Below are positions 33,201 through 42,919 of a stretch of DNA of 64,000 bases, in pieces (within the stretch, counting starts at the first letter, position 1; every line of letters starts with the position of its first letter). The notes beneath the pieces are model-generated. The model was not told where the DNA came from. It did not search any database and was given only the letters and a program-made list of their open reading frames with translations. The stretch covers positions 151,094-215,093 of the forward strand of contig JANYGB010000051.1 of the NCBI GenBank assembly GCA_025359445.1. The letters are read 5' to 3'. A program made the translations under genes and the position numbers. The DNA is from Sphingomonadaceae bacterium. Lineage in GTDB: Bacteria; Pseudomonadota; Alphaproteobacteria; Sphingomonadales; Sphingomonadaceae.

Positions 33201-33833
33201 TCATAAACCATACGATGGGCGCTGCGCCAGCCGGGCGCGCCAGGCGGCGATGCCAGGACGGCCTTGATTGGCATCGACCTTAACCCAGCCAGCGAAATCG
33301 AGCGCCACCCCGGCGGTGATGTCGGCCAGGCTGAAGCCATCGGTCGCTACCCAATCGCGGCTTTTCATGTGGTCTTCGAAACGATCGAGAAATTGCGCCA
33401 GCCGCGCTTGCCCGCGCGCTGCAAGTTCCGGAATTTGGGCGAAGTTGTTGGGGCCGGGCAAGGCACGATCGATCATGCCTTTGGACGTGTTGCGCAGCAC
33501 TTCAGCGATGGCCATGAAACATTCGCCCTCGATCCGGGAATTCCAGCTCGCCACGGCGGCTTTTTCCAGCGGTGAGGTGCCGAGCAGTGGCGGATCGGGC
33601 TGAACCGCCTCGGCCCAGGCCGCGATCCCGGCGTTGTCGGTAAGCACTGCGCCGTCATCAAGGACCAGTGCGGGCACGGTACAGGCGGGGTTTATCGCGC
33701 GATATTCGTCAGACAGCTGCTCAGCGGTCGCCAGATCGATCTGGCGTACCTTGTGCGCAATGCCCTTCTCGGCGAGCACGATGCGGGCACGACGCGGGCT
33801 GGGCGCGCGCTGGAAATCGTAAAAAGTCGGCAC
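33201..33833 (-). CDS. Glutathione S-transferase family protein
   Basis: A 210-aa protein. The N-terminal thioredoxin-like domain has 'FQRAPSPRRARIVLAEKG' (Ser at the catalytic position of beta/theta-like GSTs) and the cis-Pro segment 'NPACTVPALVLDDGAVLTDN'. The helical C-terminal domain holds 'DWVATDGFSLADITAGVALDF', the conserved GST N-capping box. The substrate is unknown. It lies immediately upstream of katE, but the EcfG promoter between them suggests separate control. Confidence 0.92.
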   Translation of the reverse strand: MPTFYDFQRAPSPRRARIVLAEKGIAHKVRQIDLATAEQLSDEYRAINPACTVPALVLDDGAVLTDNAGIAAWAEAVQPDPPLLGTSPLEKAAVASWNSRIEGECFMAIAEVLRNTSKGMIDRALPGPNNFAQIPELAARGQARLAQFLDRFEDHMKSRDWVATDGFSLADITAGVALDFAGWVKVDANQGRPGIAAWRARLAQRPSYGL

Positions 33834-34009
33834 GGCAGCTCTCCCTGGTTATGCGCTCCAAGATAGCAGCATCGACGGCGCAAGCCAGCGCTCAAGCATA
33901 TCGCTTGACTCTCGTATTTTATGTTATACCATCACATCGATCGAATGCGTCGCCTCCTGCGACTCGGCAACCGGGCCAGCGGCGGCGCTCCACCAGAGGA
34001 GACGGTGCC

Positions 34010-34669
34010 ATGGCTTATGCAGATGCCAACTCAACCAATCGCAAACTAGGAGCCAGCGCGGCGGTGCTCGCGCTCGAAGCCGGGCTCGCCTGGGCGATTA
34101 TCGCCGGGCTGACGATGACGATCACCACGCGCAAGGATCCGCGCGTCAATACATTCACCATCCCGCCCGAAGCAAAGGTCAAGCCGCCTGAGGTGCTGCC
34201 CACGCCGACCAGCGAGAAGCGGCCGCAACAATTGCGTCCGCTGACCGATCCAGTGATTGATTTGGGGCCCACCGCGTTGCCGACTTTTGTTGCACCCAGC
34301 GGCGGTGACGACCTCGGCACAATCGACCCTCCTTATGTTGCGCCCACCCCAAGCCCGGTCCCCAGCTTTACCCCAAGGCTCGGCCGGCCCAAAGGCAACA
34401 CCGCCAACTGGGTGAGCACCAGCGCCTATCCCACCAGCGATTTGCGCGGCGAGCACGAAGGTTCGCTTCGTTACCGGCTGAGCATCGACGTTGCGGGGAA
34501 GGTCGATAATTGCACCGTGGTGGCGACCAGCGGCTTTGCCGGGCTTGATCAGGCGGCTTGCGCCGAACTGATGCGCCACGCCAAATTCGATGCTGCGACC
34601 GATGATACCGGTGCCCGCGCGCCGGGCAGCTTCACCGGGACTGTGACCTGGCGGCTGCCGCGCGATTGA
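34010..34669 (+). CDS. TonB-like energy-transducer protein
   Basis: A 219-aa protein with one N-terminal membrane anchor (about 15-37, 'LALEAGLAWAIIAGLTMTI'), a Pro/Thr-rich periplasmic linker (about 45-125) and a TonB_C-type domain (about 140-219, 'LRYRLSIDVAGKVDNCTVV' and 'GLDQAACAELM'). It could energise one of the TonB receptors in the window, but no ExbB/ExbD gene is adjacent, and TonB_C domains also occur in non-transport proteins. The start at 34010 is supported by GAGGAGACGG. Confidence 0.8.
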   Translation: MAYADANSTNRKLGASAAVLALEAGLAWAIIAGLTMTITTRKDPRVNTFTIPPEAKVKPPEVLPTPTSEKRPQQLRPLTDPVIDLGPTALPTFVAPSGGDDLGTIDPPYVAPTPSPVPSFTPRLGRPKGNTANWVSTSAYPTSDLRGEHEGSLRYRLSIDVAGKVDNCTVVATSGFAGLDQAACAELMRHAKFDAATDDTGARAPGSFTGTVTWRLPRD

Positions 34670-34747
34670 GGCGGAAACGACCGCGCCCCGCCTGGTCAGA
34701 GCGGACCGGGGCAACCGCCGTTGTAGAAAGTGCAAGAATTTGGTGGC

Positions 34748-36124
34748 ATGGCGCTAACCATGGAAGCCAAGACCCCACTCGCCATCATCACCCTCGCTGC
34801 GGGCAAAGGCACCCGGATGAAGAGCGATCTGCACAAGGTGCTGCATCCGATCGCCGGATTGCCGATGATCGAGCATTTGCTCGCCAGTGCAGCAGCGCTT
34901 AATCCGGCCATGTCGATAGTGATCGCTGGGCATGGACGTGACCAGCTTGAGGCGCGGCTGGGCGACGGGGCGATCATCGCGGTGCAAGACCCGCAGCTGG
35001 GCACGGCGCATGCGGTGCAGCAAGCAGAGGCCGCATTGGCGGGGTTTGCTGGCGATGTGCTGATTCTTTATGGCGATGTACCGTTCGTTACCGCAGCGAC
35101 CATGCAGCGAATGCTCGACCGGCTGCACGAGAAGGACCGGCCGCTGTGCGTGGTGCTCGGCTTCCGCCCCGCCGATCCCGGCGCTTACGGCCGGATCGTT
35201 ACCGAAGACTTCCGCACGATCAGTTATATGGTCGAGTTCAAGGACGCCTCGAAGACCGAGCGCAAGATCGATCTGTGCAATTCAGGCCTGATGGCGGTCC
35301 GCGCCGAAGAGCTGTTTCCGCTGCTCGCAAAGGTGACGAACACCAACGCAGCGGGCGAATATTACCTGCCCGATATGGTCATGCTCGGGATGAAGCAGGG
35401 CCGGGTCAGCGCAGTCATTGAAACCGGGGCTGACGAAGTTGCCGGGATCAACAGCCGCACCGAACTCGCCGAGGCCGAGGGCCGGTGGCAAGCGGTGCGC
35501 CGCCGCCGCGCGATGGACGATGGTGCCACATTGATTGCACCCGACACGGTCTGGTTCGCTTGGGATACCGTGCTTGGCCGTGATGTCACAATCGAGCCCA
35601 ACGTGTACTTCGGACCCGGCGTAACCGTGGCTGACCATGTAAAGATTCGCGCCAATTGCCACCTTGAAGGGACGCAGATCGCCAGCGGCTGCGAAGTCGG
35701 CCCGTTCGCGCGGCTGCGCCCCGGAACAGTGCTCGAAACCAAAGCCAAGATCGGCAATTTCGTCGAGGTCAAGAAGTCGGTCATGGGGGCAGGGGCCAAG
35801 GCCAGCCACTTGTCCTACATCGGCGATGCCGAGGTCGGGGCGGGGGCCAACATCGGCGCGGGCACGATCACCTGCAATTATGATGGTTATTTCAAATACA
35901 AAACCGTGATCGGTGAACGTGCTTTCATCGGCAGCAATTCGGCCCTGATCGCCCCGGTCAAGATCGGCGCAGACGCGATCGTCGCGGCAGGCAGCGCGGT
36001 GACGCGGGACGTGGCGGCAGGCGAATTGCGCTTGGTGCGCGGCGAGCAGCTGGTCAAACCCGGCTGGGCCGACCGGTTTCACGATGCGATGAAAAAGAAA
36101 AAGGCGGCGGAGAAGAAGGGTTAG
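34748..36124 (+). CDS. glmU: Bifunctional UDP-GlcNAc pyrophosphorylase / GlcN-1-P N-acetyltransferase
   Basis: A 458-aa cytoplasmic enzyme making UDP-GlcNAc for peptidoglycan and LPS. The uridyltransferase half has 'LAAGKGTRMKSDLHKVL', 'QLGTAHAVQQAEAAL', 'YGDVPFV' and 'NSGLMAVRAEELFPLL'. The C-terminal left-handed beta-helix (about 250-458) includes 'RPGTVLETKAKIGNFVEVK', 'HLSYIGDAEVGAGANIGAG' and 'TCNYDGYFKYKT'. Start choice: ATG 34748 over 34760 or GTG 34730; none has a strong SD. The stop overlaps that of the convergent TPR gene by 4 nt. glmS lies 1.5 kb downstream, beyond the TPR and toxin-antitoxin genes. Confidence 0.97.
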   Translation: MALTMEAKTPLAIITLAAGKGTRMKSDLHKVLHPIAGLPMIEHLLASAAALNPAMSIVIAGHGRDQLEARLGDGAIIAVQDPQLGTAHAVQQAEAALAGFAGDVLILYGDVPFVTAATMQRMLDRLHEKDRPLCVVLGFRPADPGAYGRIVTEDFRTISYMVEFKDASKTERKIDLCNSGLMAVRAEELFPLLAKVTNTNAAGEYYLPDMVMLGMKQGRVSAVIETGADEVAGINSRTELAEAEGRWQAVRRRRAMDDGATLIAPDTVWFAWDTVLGRDVTIEPNVYFGPGVTVADHVKIRANCHLEGTQIASGCEVGPFARLRPGTVLETKAKIGNFVEVKKSVMGAGAKASHLSYIGDAEVGAGANIGAGTITCNYDGYFKYKTVIGERAFIGSNSALIAPVKIGADAIVAAGSAVTRDVAAGELRLVRGEQLVKPGWADRFHDAMKKKKAAEKKG

Positions 36125-36849
36125 CTGGTCTTTTTACGCTGGTCTGTGATGTATTGCAGCTCGCCGGCGACCGCGCCTTGCTTCTCCGGTTCGTGGTCGA
36201 GCGATCGCTTGAACTGCTTTTCAGCGTCGTTGTAATCGCCCAATTCGATCTGGGTAAAGCCCATGCCGCGCAAGGCCCGCGCGGCAATCCGGCGATCTGG
36301 GCCTTTCTTGTCGTGATCGACGATGTCCCAGGCATGCGCGAACAGATCATGCGTCCTTTGCCATTGATGGTGCGATTTGTACCATTCGGCATATTCATTG
36401 ACGTAATGGGCATTCGTCGGGGCCATTTCGACCGCACGCGCCAAAAAGGCTTCGGCTTCATTGGCTCGGTTGAGGTCGATCAGGACGAAGCCTTCGCCGA
36501 ACAGCGCGTCGCACCAGTTGGGCCCAAGGACGACCACGTTCTTGTCGGGTTTCTCGACGGCGGCCTCCAACAGCGTTTCGAGCGCGTGGGCCGGGTCGCC
36601 GGCGCAGCGATAGATCATCCCAGGCTGCGCCTTGCGACCGTAATTGGCAATCACAGACGAAAATATCGCTTCGGCTTCATTGGCTTTGCCTTGGCGGACA
36701 AGTTCGAACGCATGGTTCAGGTTGTCCCGCTCGGCCGCTTCGACGCTGATGTCGGCAGTGGCTGGCGCAGTCGGAGGCCCCGCCAATACCGGGGTCACGG
36801 CTGCGAAAACTAGCGTGAGTCCGACCAGCGAAAAATATTTCGTTGCCAT
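36121..36849 (-). CDS. Secreted tetratricopeptide-repeat protein
   Basis: A 242-aa protein with a signal peptide ('YFSLVGLTLVFAAVTPVLAG') and TPR-like helical pairs: 'NHAFELVRQGKANEAEAIF' (about 45-63), 'DLNRANEAEAFLARAVEMAP' (about 124-143) and 'QIELGDYNDAEKQFKRSLDH' (about 200-219). Probably a periplasmic protein-interaction module. No enzymatic motif. It is convergent with glmU (4-nt overlap) and divergent from the toxin-antitoxin operon. Confidence 0.75.
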   Translation of the reverse strand: MATKYFSLVGLTLVFAAVTPVLAGPPTAPATADISVEAAERDNLNHAFELVRQGKANEAEAIFSSVIANYGRKAQPGMIYRCAGDPAHALETLLEAAVEKPDKNVVVLGPNWCDALFGEGFVLIDLNRANEAEAFLARAVEMAPTNAHYVNEYAEWYKSHHQWQRTHDLFAHAWDIVDHDKKGPDRRIAARALRGMGFTQIELGDYNDAEKQFKRSLDHEPEKQGAVAGELQYITDQRKKTS

Positions 36850-36922
36850 TGCCTTTCACCCCCGAAATTGCTTCGCCACACGGGAATGCCGGGACGACGA
36901 TTGCTTTTCAAGAACCTTGACC

Positions 36923-36943
36923 TGATATCATGATATGATATCA
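36923..36943. promoter_or_regulatory. Operator-like inverted repeat upstream of the antitoxin gene
   Basis: TGATATCAT, GAT, ATGATATCA: perfect 9-bp arms with a 3-nt spacer, ending 10 nt before the antitoxin start. Ribbon-helix-helix antitoxins normally repress their own operon through such short palindromes. Confidence 0.65.
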
Positions 36944-36953
36944 GTATATCACT

Positions 36954-37250
36954 ATGGCTCGTTTCCTTGTCGACATTCCGGAAGAAGATGTTGCCCGGCT
37001 CGACGCTTTGGCGCGGGCGGAGGGCAAGTCGCGTGCTGCGGTTCTGCGCGAGGCTGTGACCAACTACATTGCAAACAGCAACAAGGACTGGCTCGAAGCG
37101 GGCTTCGGATTGTGGGCGAAATATGGCTTCACCGAAGACGGGATGGATTACCAGAACCGGCTGCGCGAGGAATGGGTGCGCGAATGGGACCCGGAGTACG
37201 ATCCGGCCAAGCACGGTCCTTTGCCAGATGAGAAAGATGTTGCCACGTGA
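36954..37250 (+). CDS. vapB: Ribbon-helix-helix (CopG-type) antitoxin
   Basis: A 98-aa protein. The N-terminal RHH domain is 'MARFLVDIPEEDVARLDALA' followed by 'SRAAVLREAVTNYIA'. The C-terminal half ('DWLEAGFGLWAKYGFTEDG') is likely the toxin-binding part; it is longer than in minimal antitoxins. The stop overlaps the toxin's GTG start (GTGA), the usual translational coupling. The pair is named VapBC-type because the toxin is a PIN domain protein. Confidence 0.85.
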   Translation: MARFLVDIPEEDVARLDALARAEGKSRAAVLREAVTNYIANSNKDWLEAGFGLWAKYGFTEDGMDYQNRLREEWVREWDPEYDPAKHGPLPDEKDVAT

Positions 37251-37627
37251 GCGACATCTATTTCGACACCAATATCATCATCGATGCCTTGGCGCGGCGG
37301 CCGCAGGCGCTGGCAGAACTGCGCCGCGCGAGCAGGCCGTGGATCAGCCGGATGACCTGGATCGAGGTGCTCGCGGGGATGCCTGTGCTCGCCCGCGCCG
37401 AGACGGAATCCTACCTGCAGAATTATTCGATCCGCGAGCTGTCACCCGAGATTGCCCGGCGCGCCGCCGATTTGCGCTTCAACAAGCGCTCGCTCAAGTT
37501 GCCAGATGCGGTGATCTTCGCGTCAGCGCAGGAGCATGGGGCGATCCTCGTTACCCGCAACACCAAGGATTTCCCGGCGAACATGCCGGGCATCCGCGTG
37601 CCCTACATCACCCCGAACAAGGTCTAA
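37247..37627 (+). CDS. vapC: PIN domain ribonuclease toxin (VapC type)
   Basis: A 126-aa PIN domain protein. The four conserved acidic residues are D7 ('YFDTNIIID'), E40 ('TWIEVLAG'), D87 ('KLPDAVIFA') and D108 ('TRNTKDFP'), so the nuclease site looks intact. PIN toxins cut tRNA or rRNA and stop translation when freed from antitoxin. It starts at GTG inside the antitoxin stop and ends 6 nt before glmS. Confidence 0.9.
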   Translation: MSDIYFDTNIIIDALARRPQALAELRRASRPWISRMTWIEVLAGMPVLARAETESYLQNYSIRELSPEIARRAADLRFNKRSLKLPDAVIFASAQEHGAILVTRNTKDFPANMPGIRVPYITPNKV

Positions 37628-37633
37628 ACACTC

Positions 37634-39457
37634 ATGTGCGGAATTATCGGCATCGTCGGCAAGGACCAGGTCGCAGAGCGGCTGGTCGATGGCCTCAGGC
37701 GGATGGAATATCGCGGCTATGACAGCGCCGGGGTTTGCACGGTCCACGATGGCGAGCTGATCCGGCGGCGCGCGCCAGGCAAATTGGTCAACCTGGTGCA
37801 CGAACTGGCGGCGCACCCCGCGCCGGGCACGACCGGCATCGCGCATACCCGCTGGGCCACCCACGGCGCGCCGACGGCGGCTAATGCTCACCCGCATGCC
37901 ACCGCCGAACTGGCACTGGTCCACAACGGGATCATCGAGAACTTCCGCCAACTGCGCGAGATGCTGAGCGCGCGTGGCCGGAGCTTTGAAAGCGAGACCG
38001 ATACCGAAGTGGTCGCGCACCTGGTGTCCGAATTGGTCGAGGCCGGACACAGTCCGCAGGACGCCGTAAAAGCTGCACTGCCGCAATTGCGCGGTGCGTT
38101 CGCGCTCGCCATCGCTTTTCGTCAGTACCCCGACATGCTGATCGGCGCACGGCTCGGCTCGCCCTTGGTGGTTGGGTACGGGGAGGGCGAAACTTATCTT
38201 GGCTCAGACGCCTTGGCGCTCGCTCCGTTGACCCAGCGGATCGCCTATCTCGATGAAGGCGACTGGGTGGTGATCACCCGCGATGGGGCGCAGATTTTCA
38301 ACTGCGACAACGAGCCGGTGCTGCGCGAGATTACGCTGTCGGGTGCTTCGGCGGCCGAAATTGAGAAGGGTAATTATCGCCACTTCATGCAGAAGGAGAT
38401 TTTCGAGCAGCCGACCGTCGTGGCGCAGACCTTGCGCTCGTACATCCGCCAGCTCGATCAGAGCGTGGCTTTGCCGCAGTTCGATTTCGACCTGTCGAGC
38501 ATCAACCGGGTCACCATCGTCGCTTGCGGGACCAGTTACTACGCCGGAATGGTCGCGAAATACTGGTTCGAGCAATTCGCGCGGCTCCCCGCCGACATCG
38601 ATTTCGCCAGCGAATTCCGCTACCGCGAGCCGGTGATGGAACCGGGCGGTCTTTCGCTGTTCATCTCGCAAAGCGGCGAAACCGCCGATACGCTCGCCGC
38701 GCTGCGCCATTGCAAAGCGCACGGCCAAACCATCGCGGTGGTGGTCAACGTGCCGACCAGTTCAATGGCGCGCGAGGCTGATTTGCTGCTGCCTACCCAT
38801 GCCGGGCCGGAAATCGGCGTCGCCTCGACCAAGGCGTTCACTTGCCAGCTCGCGGTTCTCGCCGCGCTTGCCGCACACATGGCGGTCAAGCGCGGCCGCA
38901 TGGACCGCGCCGAGGAGGCCGAAGTGGTCAAGCACTTGCTCGAAGCGCCTGCCAGTTTGAATGCCGCGCTGGCTCACGATGATGAGATTGCGGCAATGGC
39001 ACCGTTGATCGCGCCGGCGCGCGACGTGCTTTATCTCGGGCGCGGTCAGGACTATCCGTTGGCTTTGGAAGGTGCATTGAAACTCAAAGAAATCAGCTAT
39101 ATCCACGCCGAAGGCTATGCATCGGGTGAAATGAAGCATGGGCCGATCGCGCTGATCGACGAGGCGGTCCCGGTGATCGTCCTCGCGCCATCGGGGCCAC
39201 TGTTCGAAAAGACCGTCTCGAACATGCAAGAGGTCCGAGCGCGCGGCGGCAAGGTGGTGCTGATCTCTGACCGCGCAGGGATCGACGAAGCAGGCGAGGG
39301 CTGCCTGGCGACTATCGAAATGCCCAAAGTCCATCCCCTGATCGCACCGCTGGTTTACGCTATTCCGGTGCAGTTGCTCGCCTACCACGTCGCCTGCGTG
39401 AAAGGCACCGATGTCGATCAGCCGCGCAATTTGGCCAAGTCGGTAACCGTCGAATAG
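37634..39457 (+). CDS. glmS: Glutamine--fructose-6-phosphate aminotransferase (isomerizing)
   Basis: A 607-aa enzyme producing glucosamine-6-phosphate from fructose-6-phosphate and glutamine. Catalytic Cys2 follows Met1 ('MCGIIGIVG'); the class II amidotransferase loop 'HTRWATHGAPTAANAHPHA' is intact. The two SIS domains begin at about 285 ('TIVACGTSYYAGMV') and 455 ('LYLGRGQDYPLALEGALKLK'), with 'HAEGYASGEMKHGPIALID' near the active site. The GlcN6P ends 'PRNLAKSVTVE', the invariant GlmS C-terminus. Six nt separate it from the toxin gene, so its transcription may depend partly on the TA promoter. No glmS ribozyme is present. Confidence 0.98.
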   Translation: MCGIIGIVGKDQVAERLVDGLRRMEYRGYDSAGVCTVHDGELIRRRAPGKLVNLVHELAAHPAPGTTGIAHTRWATHGAPTAANAHPHATAELALVHNGIIENFRQLREMLSARGRSFESETDTEVVAHLVSELVEAGHSPQDAVKAALPQLRGAFALAIAFRQYPDMLIGARLGSPLVVGYGEGETYLGSDALALAPLTQRIAYLDEGDWVVITRDGAQIFNCDNEPVLREITLSGASAAEIEKGNYRHFMQKEIFEQPTVVAQTLRSYIRQLDQSVALPQFDFDLSSINRVTIVACGTSYYAGMVAKYWFEQFARLPADIDFASEFRYREPVMEPGGLSLFISQSGETADTLAALRHCKAHGQTIAVVVNVPTSSMAREADLLLPTHAGPEIGVASTKAFTCQLAVLAALAAHMAVKRGRMDRAEEAEVVKHLLEAPASLNAALAHDDEIAAMAPLIAPARDVLYLGRGQDYPLALEGALKLKEISYIHAEGYASGEMKHGPIALIDEAVPVIVLAPSGPLFEKTVSNMQEVRARGGKVVLISDRAGIDEAGEGCLATIEMPKVHPLIAPLVYAIPVQLLAYHVACVKGTDVDQPRNLAKSVTVE

Positions 39458-39549
39458 CTTCGGCTTTCCCCGCAGTCGATTGAAGTCACCGCAAATTTGA
39501 CGGACGGGCTTTTACGCGCCGCTAACGATTGCAGCGTAAACGCGGGAGG

Positions 39550-41907
39550 GTGACCAGGAAGAAAATTGCCAGTTCAACCGCGCTTCCCAAAAGCCTGCCC
39601 GTTATGGCAGTGCTCGGGCTGGCCGACCCAGCCGACGGCGATTGGGGCCGGTTGCGCGGCTTGCAATACTCCAGCTTGGCGCGAGTCTCGCAGGTTCGGG
39701 TAGTCGCGCACGTCTTTGCAGCGATCGGTGCGGCGCTGGTGTATTATGGCTCGGTCCACGTCGCCGCTTTGATCGGCTGGTTCGCCACGCTGTGCGGCAG
39801 CCTGTATTACGGTGTAATGATCGACAAAGCGCTGTTCGACGTGGATCAGCGCCGGATCGGCCGTGATGAGGTCAACAAGCAAACCTTCAGTGCAATCGGC
39901 AATGCGTTGGTGTGGATCGTGCCGATGGCTGCGTTTGCGCCGTTCGGTGACCCAGCGCAGCGGCTCGAATTGTGGGCCATAACCGCGATGCTGATGACCG
40001 CATCGGCGGTTCTGTTACCAGCCGTACCGCTTGCCAATGTCGTCTTTTCCAGCATCGTCGCGCTGTCTGCGCTGGTCAGCTTCGCTGTTGGTCAAGCTTA
40101 TGGGATGGCGATGTTGGCGCTGCTGTTCGGGGTGATGATCGCCCTTGGCGCGATCGAGAATGCCCGCTCGTTTCTGACCGCGCGGATTGCCGAAAGCGCG
40201 ATGGCGGAAAAAAGCGAGGTCGTCTCGATGCTGCTGCGCGAATTCGAAGAAGGCGAGGCTGACTGGCTGTGGCAGATCGATACCTCGCGCCGAGTTCGCT
40301 CGGTAAGCCCGCGCTTTGCCTTTGCGCTGGGCCTTACCAACGATCAGATTGACGGGAAGCCTTTTATCCAGCTGGTCGCTGGGCCAGCCTGGGATAGCGG
40401 GCAGTTTCCCTCAAGCCTCCATGACCTCGCCGAACGGCTCAAGCGGCGCGAAAGCTTCTCGAACCTGCTGGTGCGAGTAACAATTGGCGGTCAGCAGCGT
40501 TGGTGGGAACTGTCGGGCACCCCCAAGTTCAACGACAGCGGAAATTTCGACGGTTTCCGGGGCGTCGGCTCGGATGTGACCGAGCAGCGCGAGAGTTCCG
40601 AGAAGATTGCGCACATGGCGCGGTTCGATACGCTGACCGGGCTGCCCAATCGGATGATGGTTACCGAAGCGCTGGGTGAAGCGATCCGCTATGCCGATCA
40701 GTGGCGGACCAAATGCGCGTTCCTGATGATCGATCTCGACCGGTTCAAGGCCGTTAACGATACGCTGGGGCATCTGGTTGGCGATCGGTTGCTTGCCCGG
40801 GTATCCGAACGGCTAAAGGCGCTGGTCACGGAAAACGAGTTATGCGGGCGTCTTGGCGGCGATGAGTTTGCTGTGGTGATCCGCGATGCTTCGGACCACA
40901 ACCGGGTCGAGCGGGTGGCTCTGGCAGTAATCGAGATTCTGTCGCGACCTTACGAGGTTGATCACCACACGCTGTACATCGGTGCCAGCGTAGGCACGGC
41001 AGTCGGCCCGCGCGACGGAACGACGGTGGAAACGCTGATGCGCAACGCCGACCTGGCGCTGTACCGCTCAAAAGAAGAAGGCGGCGGGCAACACTTTGGC
41101 TACGAACCGGCACTCCATGCGCAAGCCGAGGAACGCCGCAAGCTGGAATTTTCGCTCCGCCGCGCGCTTGAGCTGGGCGAGTTCAAACTGAACTATCAGC
41201 CCGTGGTCGATGCATTAGACGAATCCATCGTCAGCTTCGAGGCGCTGATCCGCTGGCATAGTGAAGAACATGGCATGGTCAGGCCGGACAAGTTTATCCC
41301 GCTCGCCGAAGATACCCGGCTGATCGTACCAATCGGCGAATGGGTGCTTCGCGAAGCCTGCATGGAAGCCGTACGTTGGCCCAGCGGGATCAAGGTCGCG
41401 GTCAATGTTTCGGGTGAGCAATTGCTCGATCCGGGGTTCATTGCGAGCGTGGTGCAAGCGCTCAGCGCTAGCGGCCTGCCAGCCCAGCGGCTTGAGGTCG
41501 AAGTCACCGAATCCATTTTCTTGCGCGATGCCACCACTGCCCGGAATGCGCTGGAGCAGATCATGTCGCTGGGCTGCGGGGTTGCGCTTGACGATTTCGG
41601 TACCGGCTATTCTTCGCTCGCCTACATCCGGAATCTGCGCTTCTCGACAATCAAGGTCGACCGCAGCTTCGTCCAAGGTGCTGCGACCGGCAGCCCGGAA
41701 AGCCTCGCCATCATCCGCGCTGTGGTTGCGATGGCAGAAAGCCTCGAGATGTCGACTACCGCCGAAGGGGTCGAAACCGAAAAGGAACTGGAAACGATCC
41801 GCGCGCTGGGCTGCCGCAAAATCCAGGGCTATTACTTCGGCCGGCCAATGCCCGCGGAAGAAGCCCGCGCGCTCTTCAAAGCAACGAAGCTGCGCGCTAA
41901 CGCCTAG
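39550..41907 (+). CDS. Membrane-bound PAS-GGDEF-EAL protein (c-di-GMP turnover)
   Basis: About 785 aa. Five or six N-terminal membrane segments lie between about residues 45 and 205. A PAS domain covers about 235-350, GGDEF about 360-515, EAL about 530-775. The GGDEF motif is intact ('[10 protein letters not shown]') but the RxxD inhibitory site five residues before it is absent. The EAL site looks active: 'SFEALIRW', 'VNVSGEQL', 'EVTES', '[13 protein letters not shown]' and 'KVDRSF'. Either or both activities are possible. The start is uncertain: GTG 39550 is taken, with TTG 39529 and ATG 39604 as alternatives. The stop overlaps that of purQ (CTAG). Confidence 0.92.
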   Translation: MTRKKIASSTALPKSLPVMAVLGLADPADGDWGRLRGLQYSSLARVSQVRVVAHVFAAIGAALVYYGSVHVAALIGWFATLCGSLYYGVMIDKALFDVDQRRIGRDEVNKQTFSAIGNALVWIVPMAAFAPFGDPAQRLELWAITAMLMTASAVLLPAVPLANVVFSSIVALSALVSFAVGQAYGMAMLALLFGVMIALGAIENARSFLTARIAESAMAEKSEVVSMLLREFEEGEADWLWQIDTSRRVRSVSPRFAFALGLTNDQIDGKPFIQLVAGPAWDSGQFPSSLHDLAERLKRRESFSNLLVRVTIGGQQRWWELSGTPKFNDSGNFDGFRGVGSDVTEQRESSEKIAHMARFDTLTGLPNRMMVTEALGEAIRYADQWRTKCAFLMIDLDRFKAVNDTLGHLVGDRLLARVSERLKALVTENELCGRLGGDEFAVVIRDASDHNRVERVALAVIEILSRPYEVDHHTLYIGASVGTAVGPRDGTTVETLMRNADLALYRSKEEGGGQHFGYEPALHAQAEERRKLEFSLRRALELGEFKLNYQPVVDALDESIVSFEALIRWHSEEHGMVRPDKFIPLAEDTRLIVPIGEWVLREACMEAVRWPSGIKVAVNVSGEQLLDPGFIASVVQALSASGLPAQRLEVEVTESIFLRDATTARNALEQIMSLGCGVALDDFGTGYSSLAYIRNLRFSTIKVDRSFVQGAATGSPESLAIIRAVVAMAESLEMSTTAEGVETEKELETIRALGCRKIQGYYFGRPMPAEEARALFKATKLRANA

Positions 41908-42584
41908 GAGGCGACCAGCCCCTTGATCACGCTTTCAAACAAGGCGCGGCCATCGCTGCCGCCTTGGGCCGCTTCGATCATCCGTTCGGGGTGCGGCATC
42001 ATGCCCAGGACGTTGCCGGCGGCGTTCAGGATTCCCGCGATCTGACGGGCCGATCCGTTGACGTCCTCGGCATAGCGGAAGGCAACGCGGCCTTCGCCTT
42101 CAAGGCGGTCGAGCGTCTCACTGTCGGCAAAGAAATTGCCGTCATGGTGCGCCACTGGAATGGTGATTTGCTGGCCCGCATGGTATCCGGCGGTGAACTG
42201 GCTCTGGCTGTTCTCGACCGTCAAGGCGACTTCGCGACAGATGAAGTTCATCCCGGCATTGCGGAGCAGCGCACCCGGTAGCAATCCCGCTTCAGTCAAC
42301 ACCTGAAAGCCGTTGCACACGCCGAGCACCGGCACGCCGCGCGTCGCGGCTTCAATCACCGCCTGCATGATCGGACTACGCGCCGCCATTGCGCCCGAGC
42401 GCAAATAATCGCCGTATGAAAACCCGCCCGGCAGCGCGATAAATTCAACCTTGTCCGGCAGCGCCGCATCGCCATGCCAGACCCGCAGCACTTCGCCACC
42501 ACAAACCTGTTCGAGGGCAACTGCCAGGTCGCGGTCGCAGTTGGAGCCAGGGAAGGTAATAACGGCCGAGCGGAACACGCCCAT
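41904..42584 (-). CDS. purQ: Phosphoribosylformylglycinamidine synthase, glutaminase subunit
   Basis: A 226-aa class I glutamine amidotransferase supplying ammonia to PurL in purine synthesis. The nucleophile is in 'GVCNGFQVL', with the His/Glu pair in '[11 protein letters not shown]'; '[12 protein letters not shown]' near the N-terminus is the PurQ signature. The start at 42584 overlaps the purS stop by one nucleotide (TGATG). purL is not in the window, and purC is 7.6 kb away. Confidence 0.97.
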   Translation of the reverse strand: MGVFRSAVITFPGSNCDRDLAVALEQVCGGEVLRVWHGDAALPDKVEFIALPGGFSYGDYLRSGAMAARSPIMQAVIEAATRGVPVLGVCNGFQVLTEAGLLPGALLRNAGMNFICREVALTVENSQSQFTAGYHAGQQITIPVAHHDGNFFADSETLDRLEGEGRVAFRYAEDVNGSARQIAGILNAAGNVLGMMPHPERMIEAAQGGSDGRALFESVIKGLVAS

Positions 42585-42832
42585 CACACCGTCTCCTGAG
42601 ATGCCACCCGTTCGATCCGGTAATTCTCGATCACCATATTGGCGAGCAGTTGCTTGCACATGGTTTCAAGATCGGCGTCGCTGACACTGTTATCGACTTC
42701 GAGCTCGATCAGCTTGCCTGCGCGAACATCCTGCACCCCGTGGATGCCCAGACCTTCGATCGCGTGGTGGATGGCCCGGCCCTGCGGATCGAGTACCCCG
42801 TTCTTAAGGCTGACAGTGACGCGGACCTTCAT
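42584..42832 (-). CDS. purS: Phosphoribosylformylglycinamidine synthase subunit PurS
   Basis: An 82-aa structural subunit that bridges PurQ and PurL. It starts '[20 protein letters not shown]' and contains '[19 protein letters not shown]' and '[11 protein letters not shown]', all typical. The start at 42832 is chosen by family alignment; an extension to 42898 looks non-coding. Operon with purQ. Confidence 0.96.
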   Translation of the reverse strand: MKVRVTVSLKNGVLDPQGRAIHHAIEGLGIHGVQDVRAGKLIELEVDNSVSDADLETMCKQLLANMVIENYRIERVASQETV

Positions 42833-42919
42833 CGGCTCGATCCTTTGCGGTGGGGAGGATTTGCCCGCGCCTATGCCGGTGGAATGGCGCAATTTCAAGC
42901 GTGCAAACGTGCGCTGCGC

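Noticed and set aside
37500..37640. glmS ribozyme in front of glmS
   Set aside because: The 6 nt between the toxin stop and the glmS start and the coding sequence upstream leave no room for the ribozyme fold.
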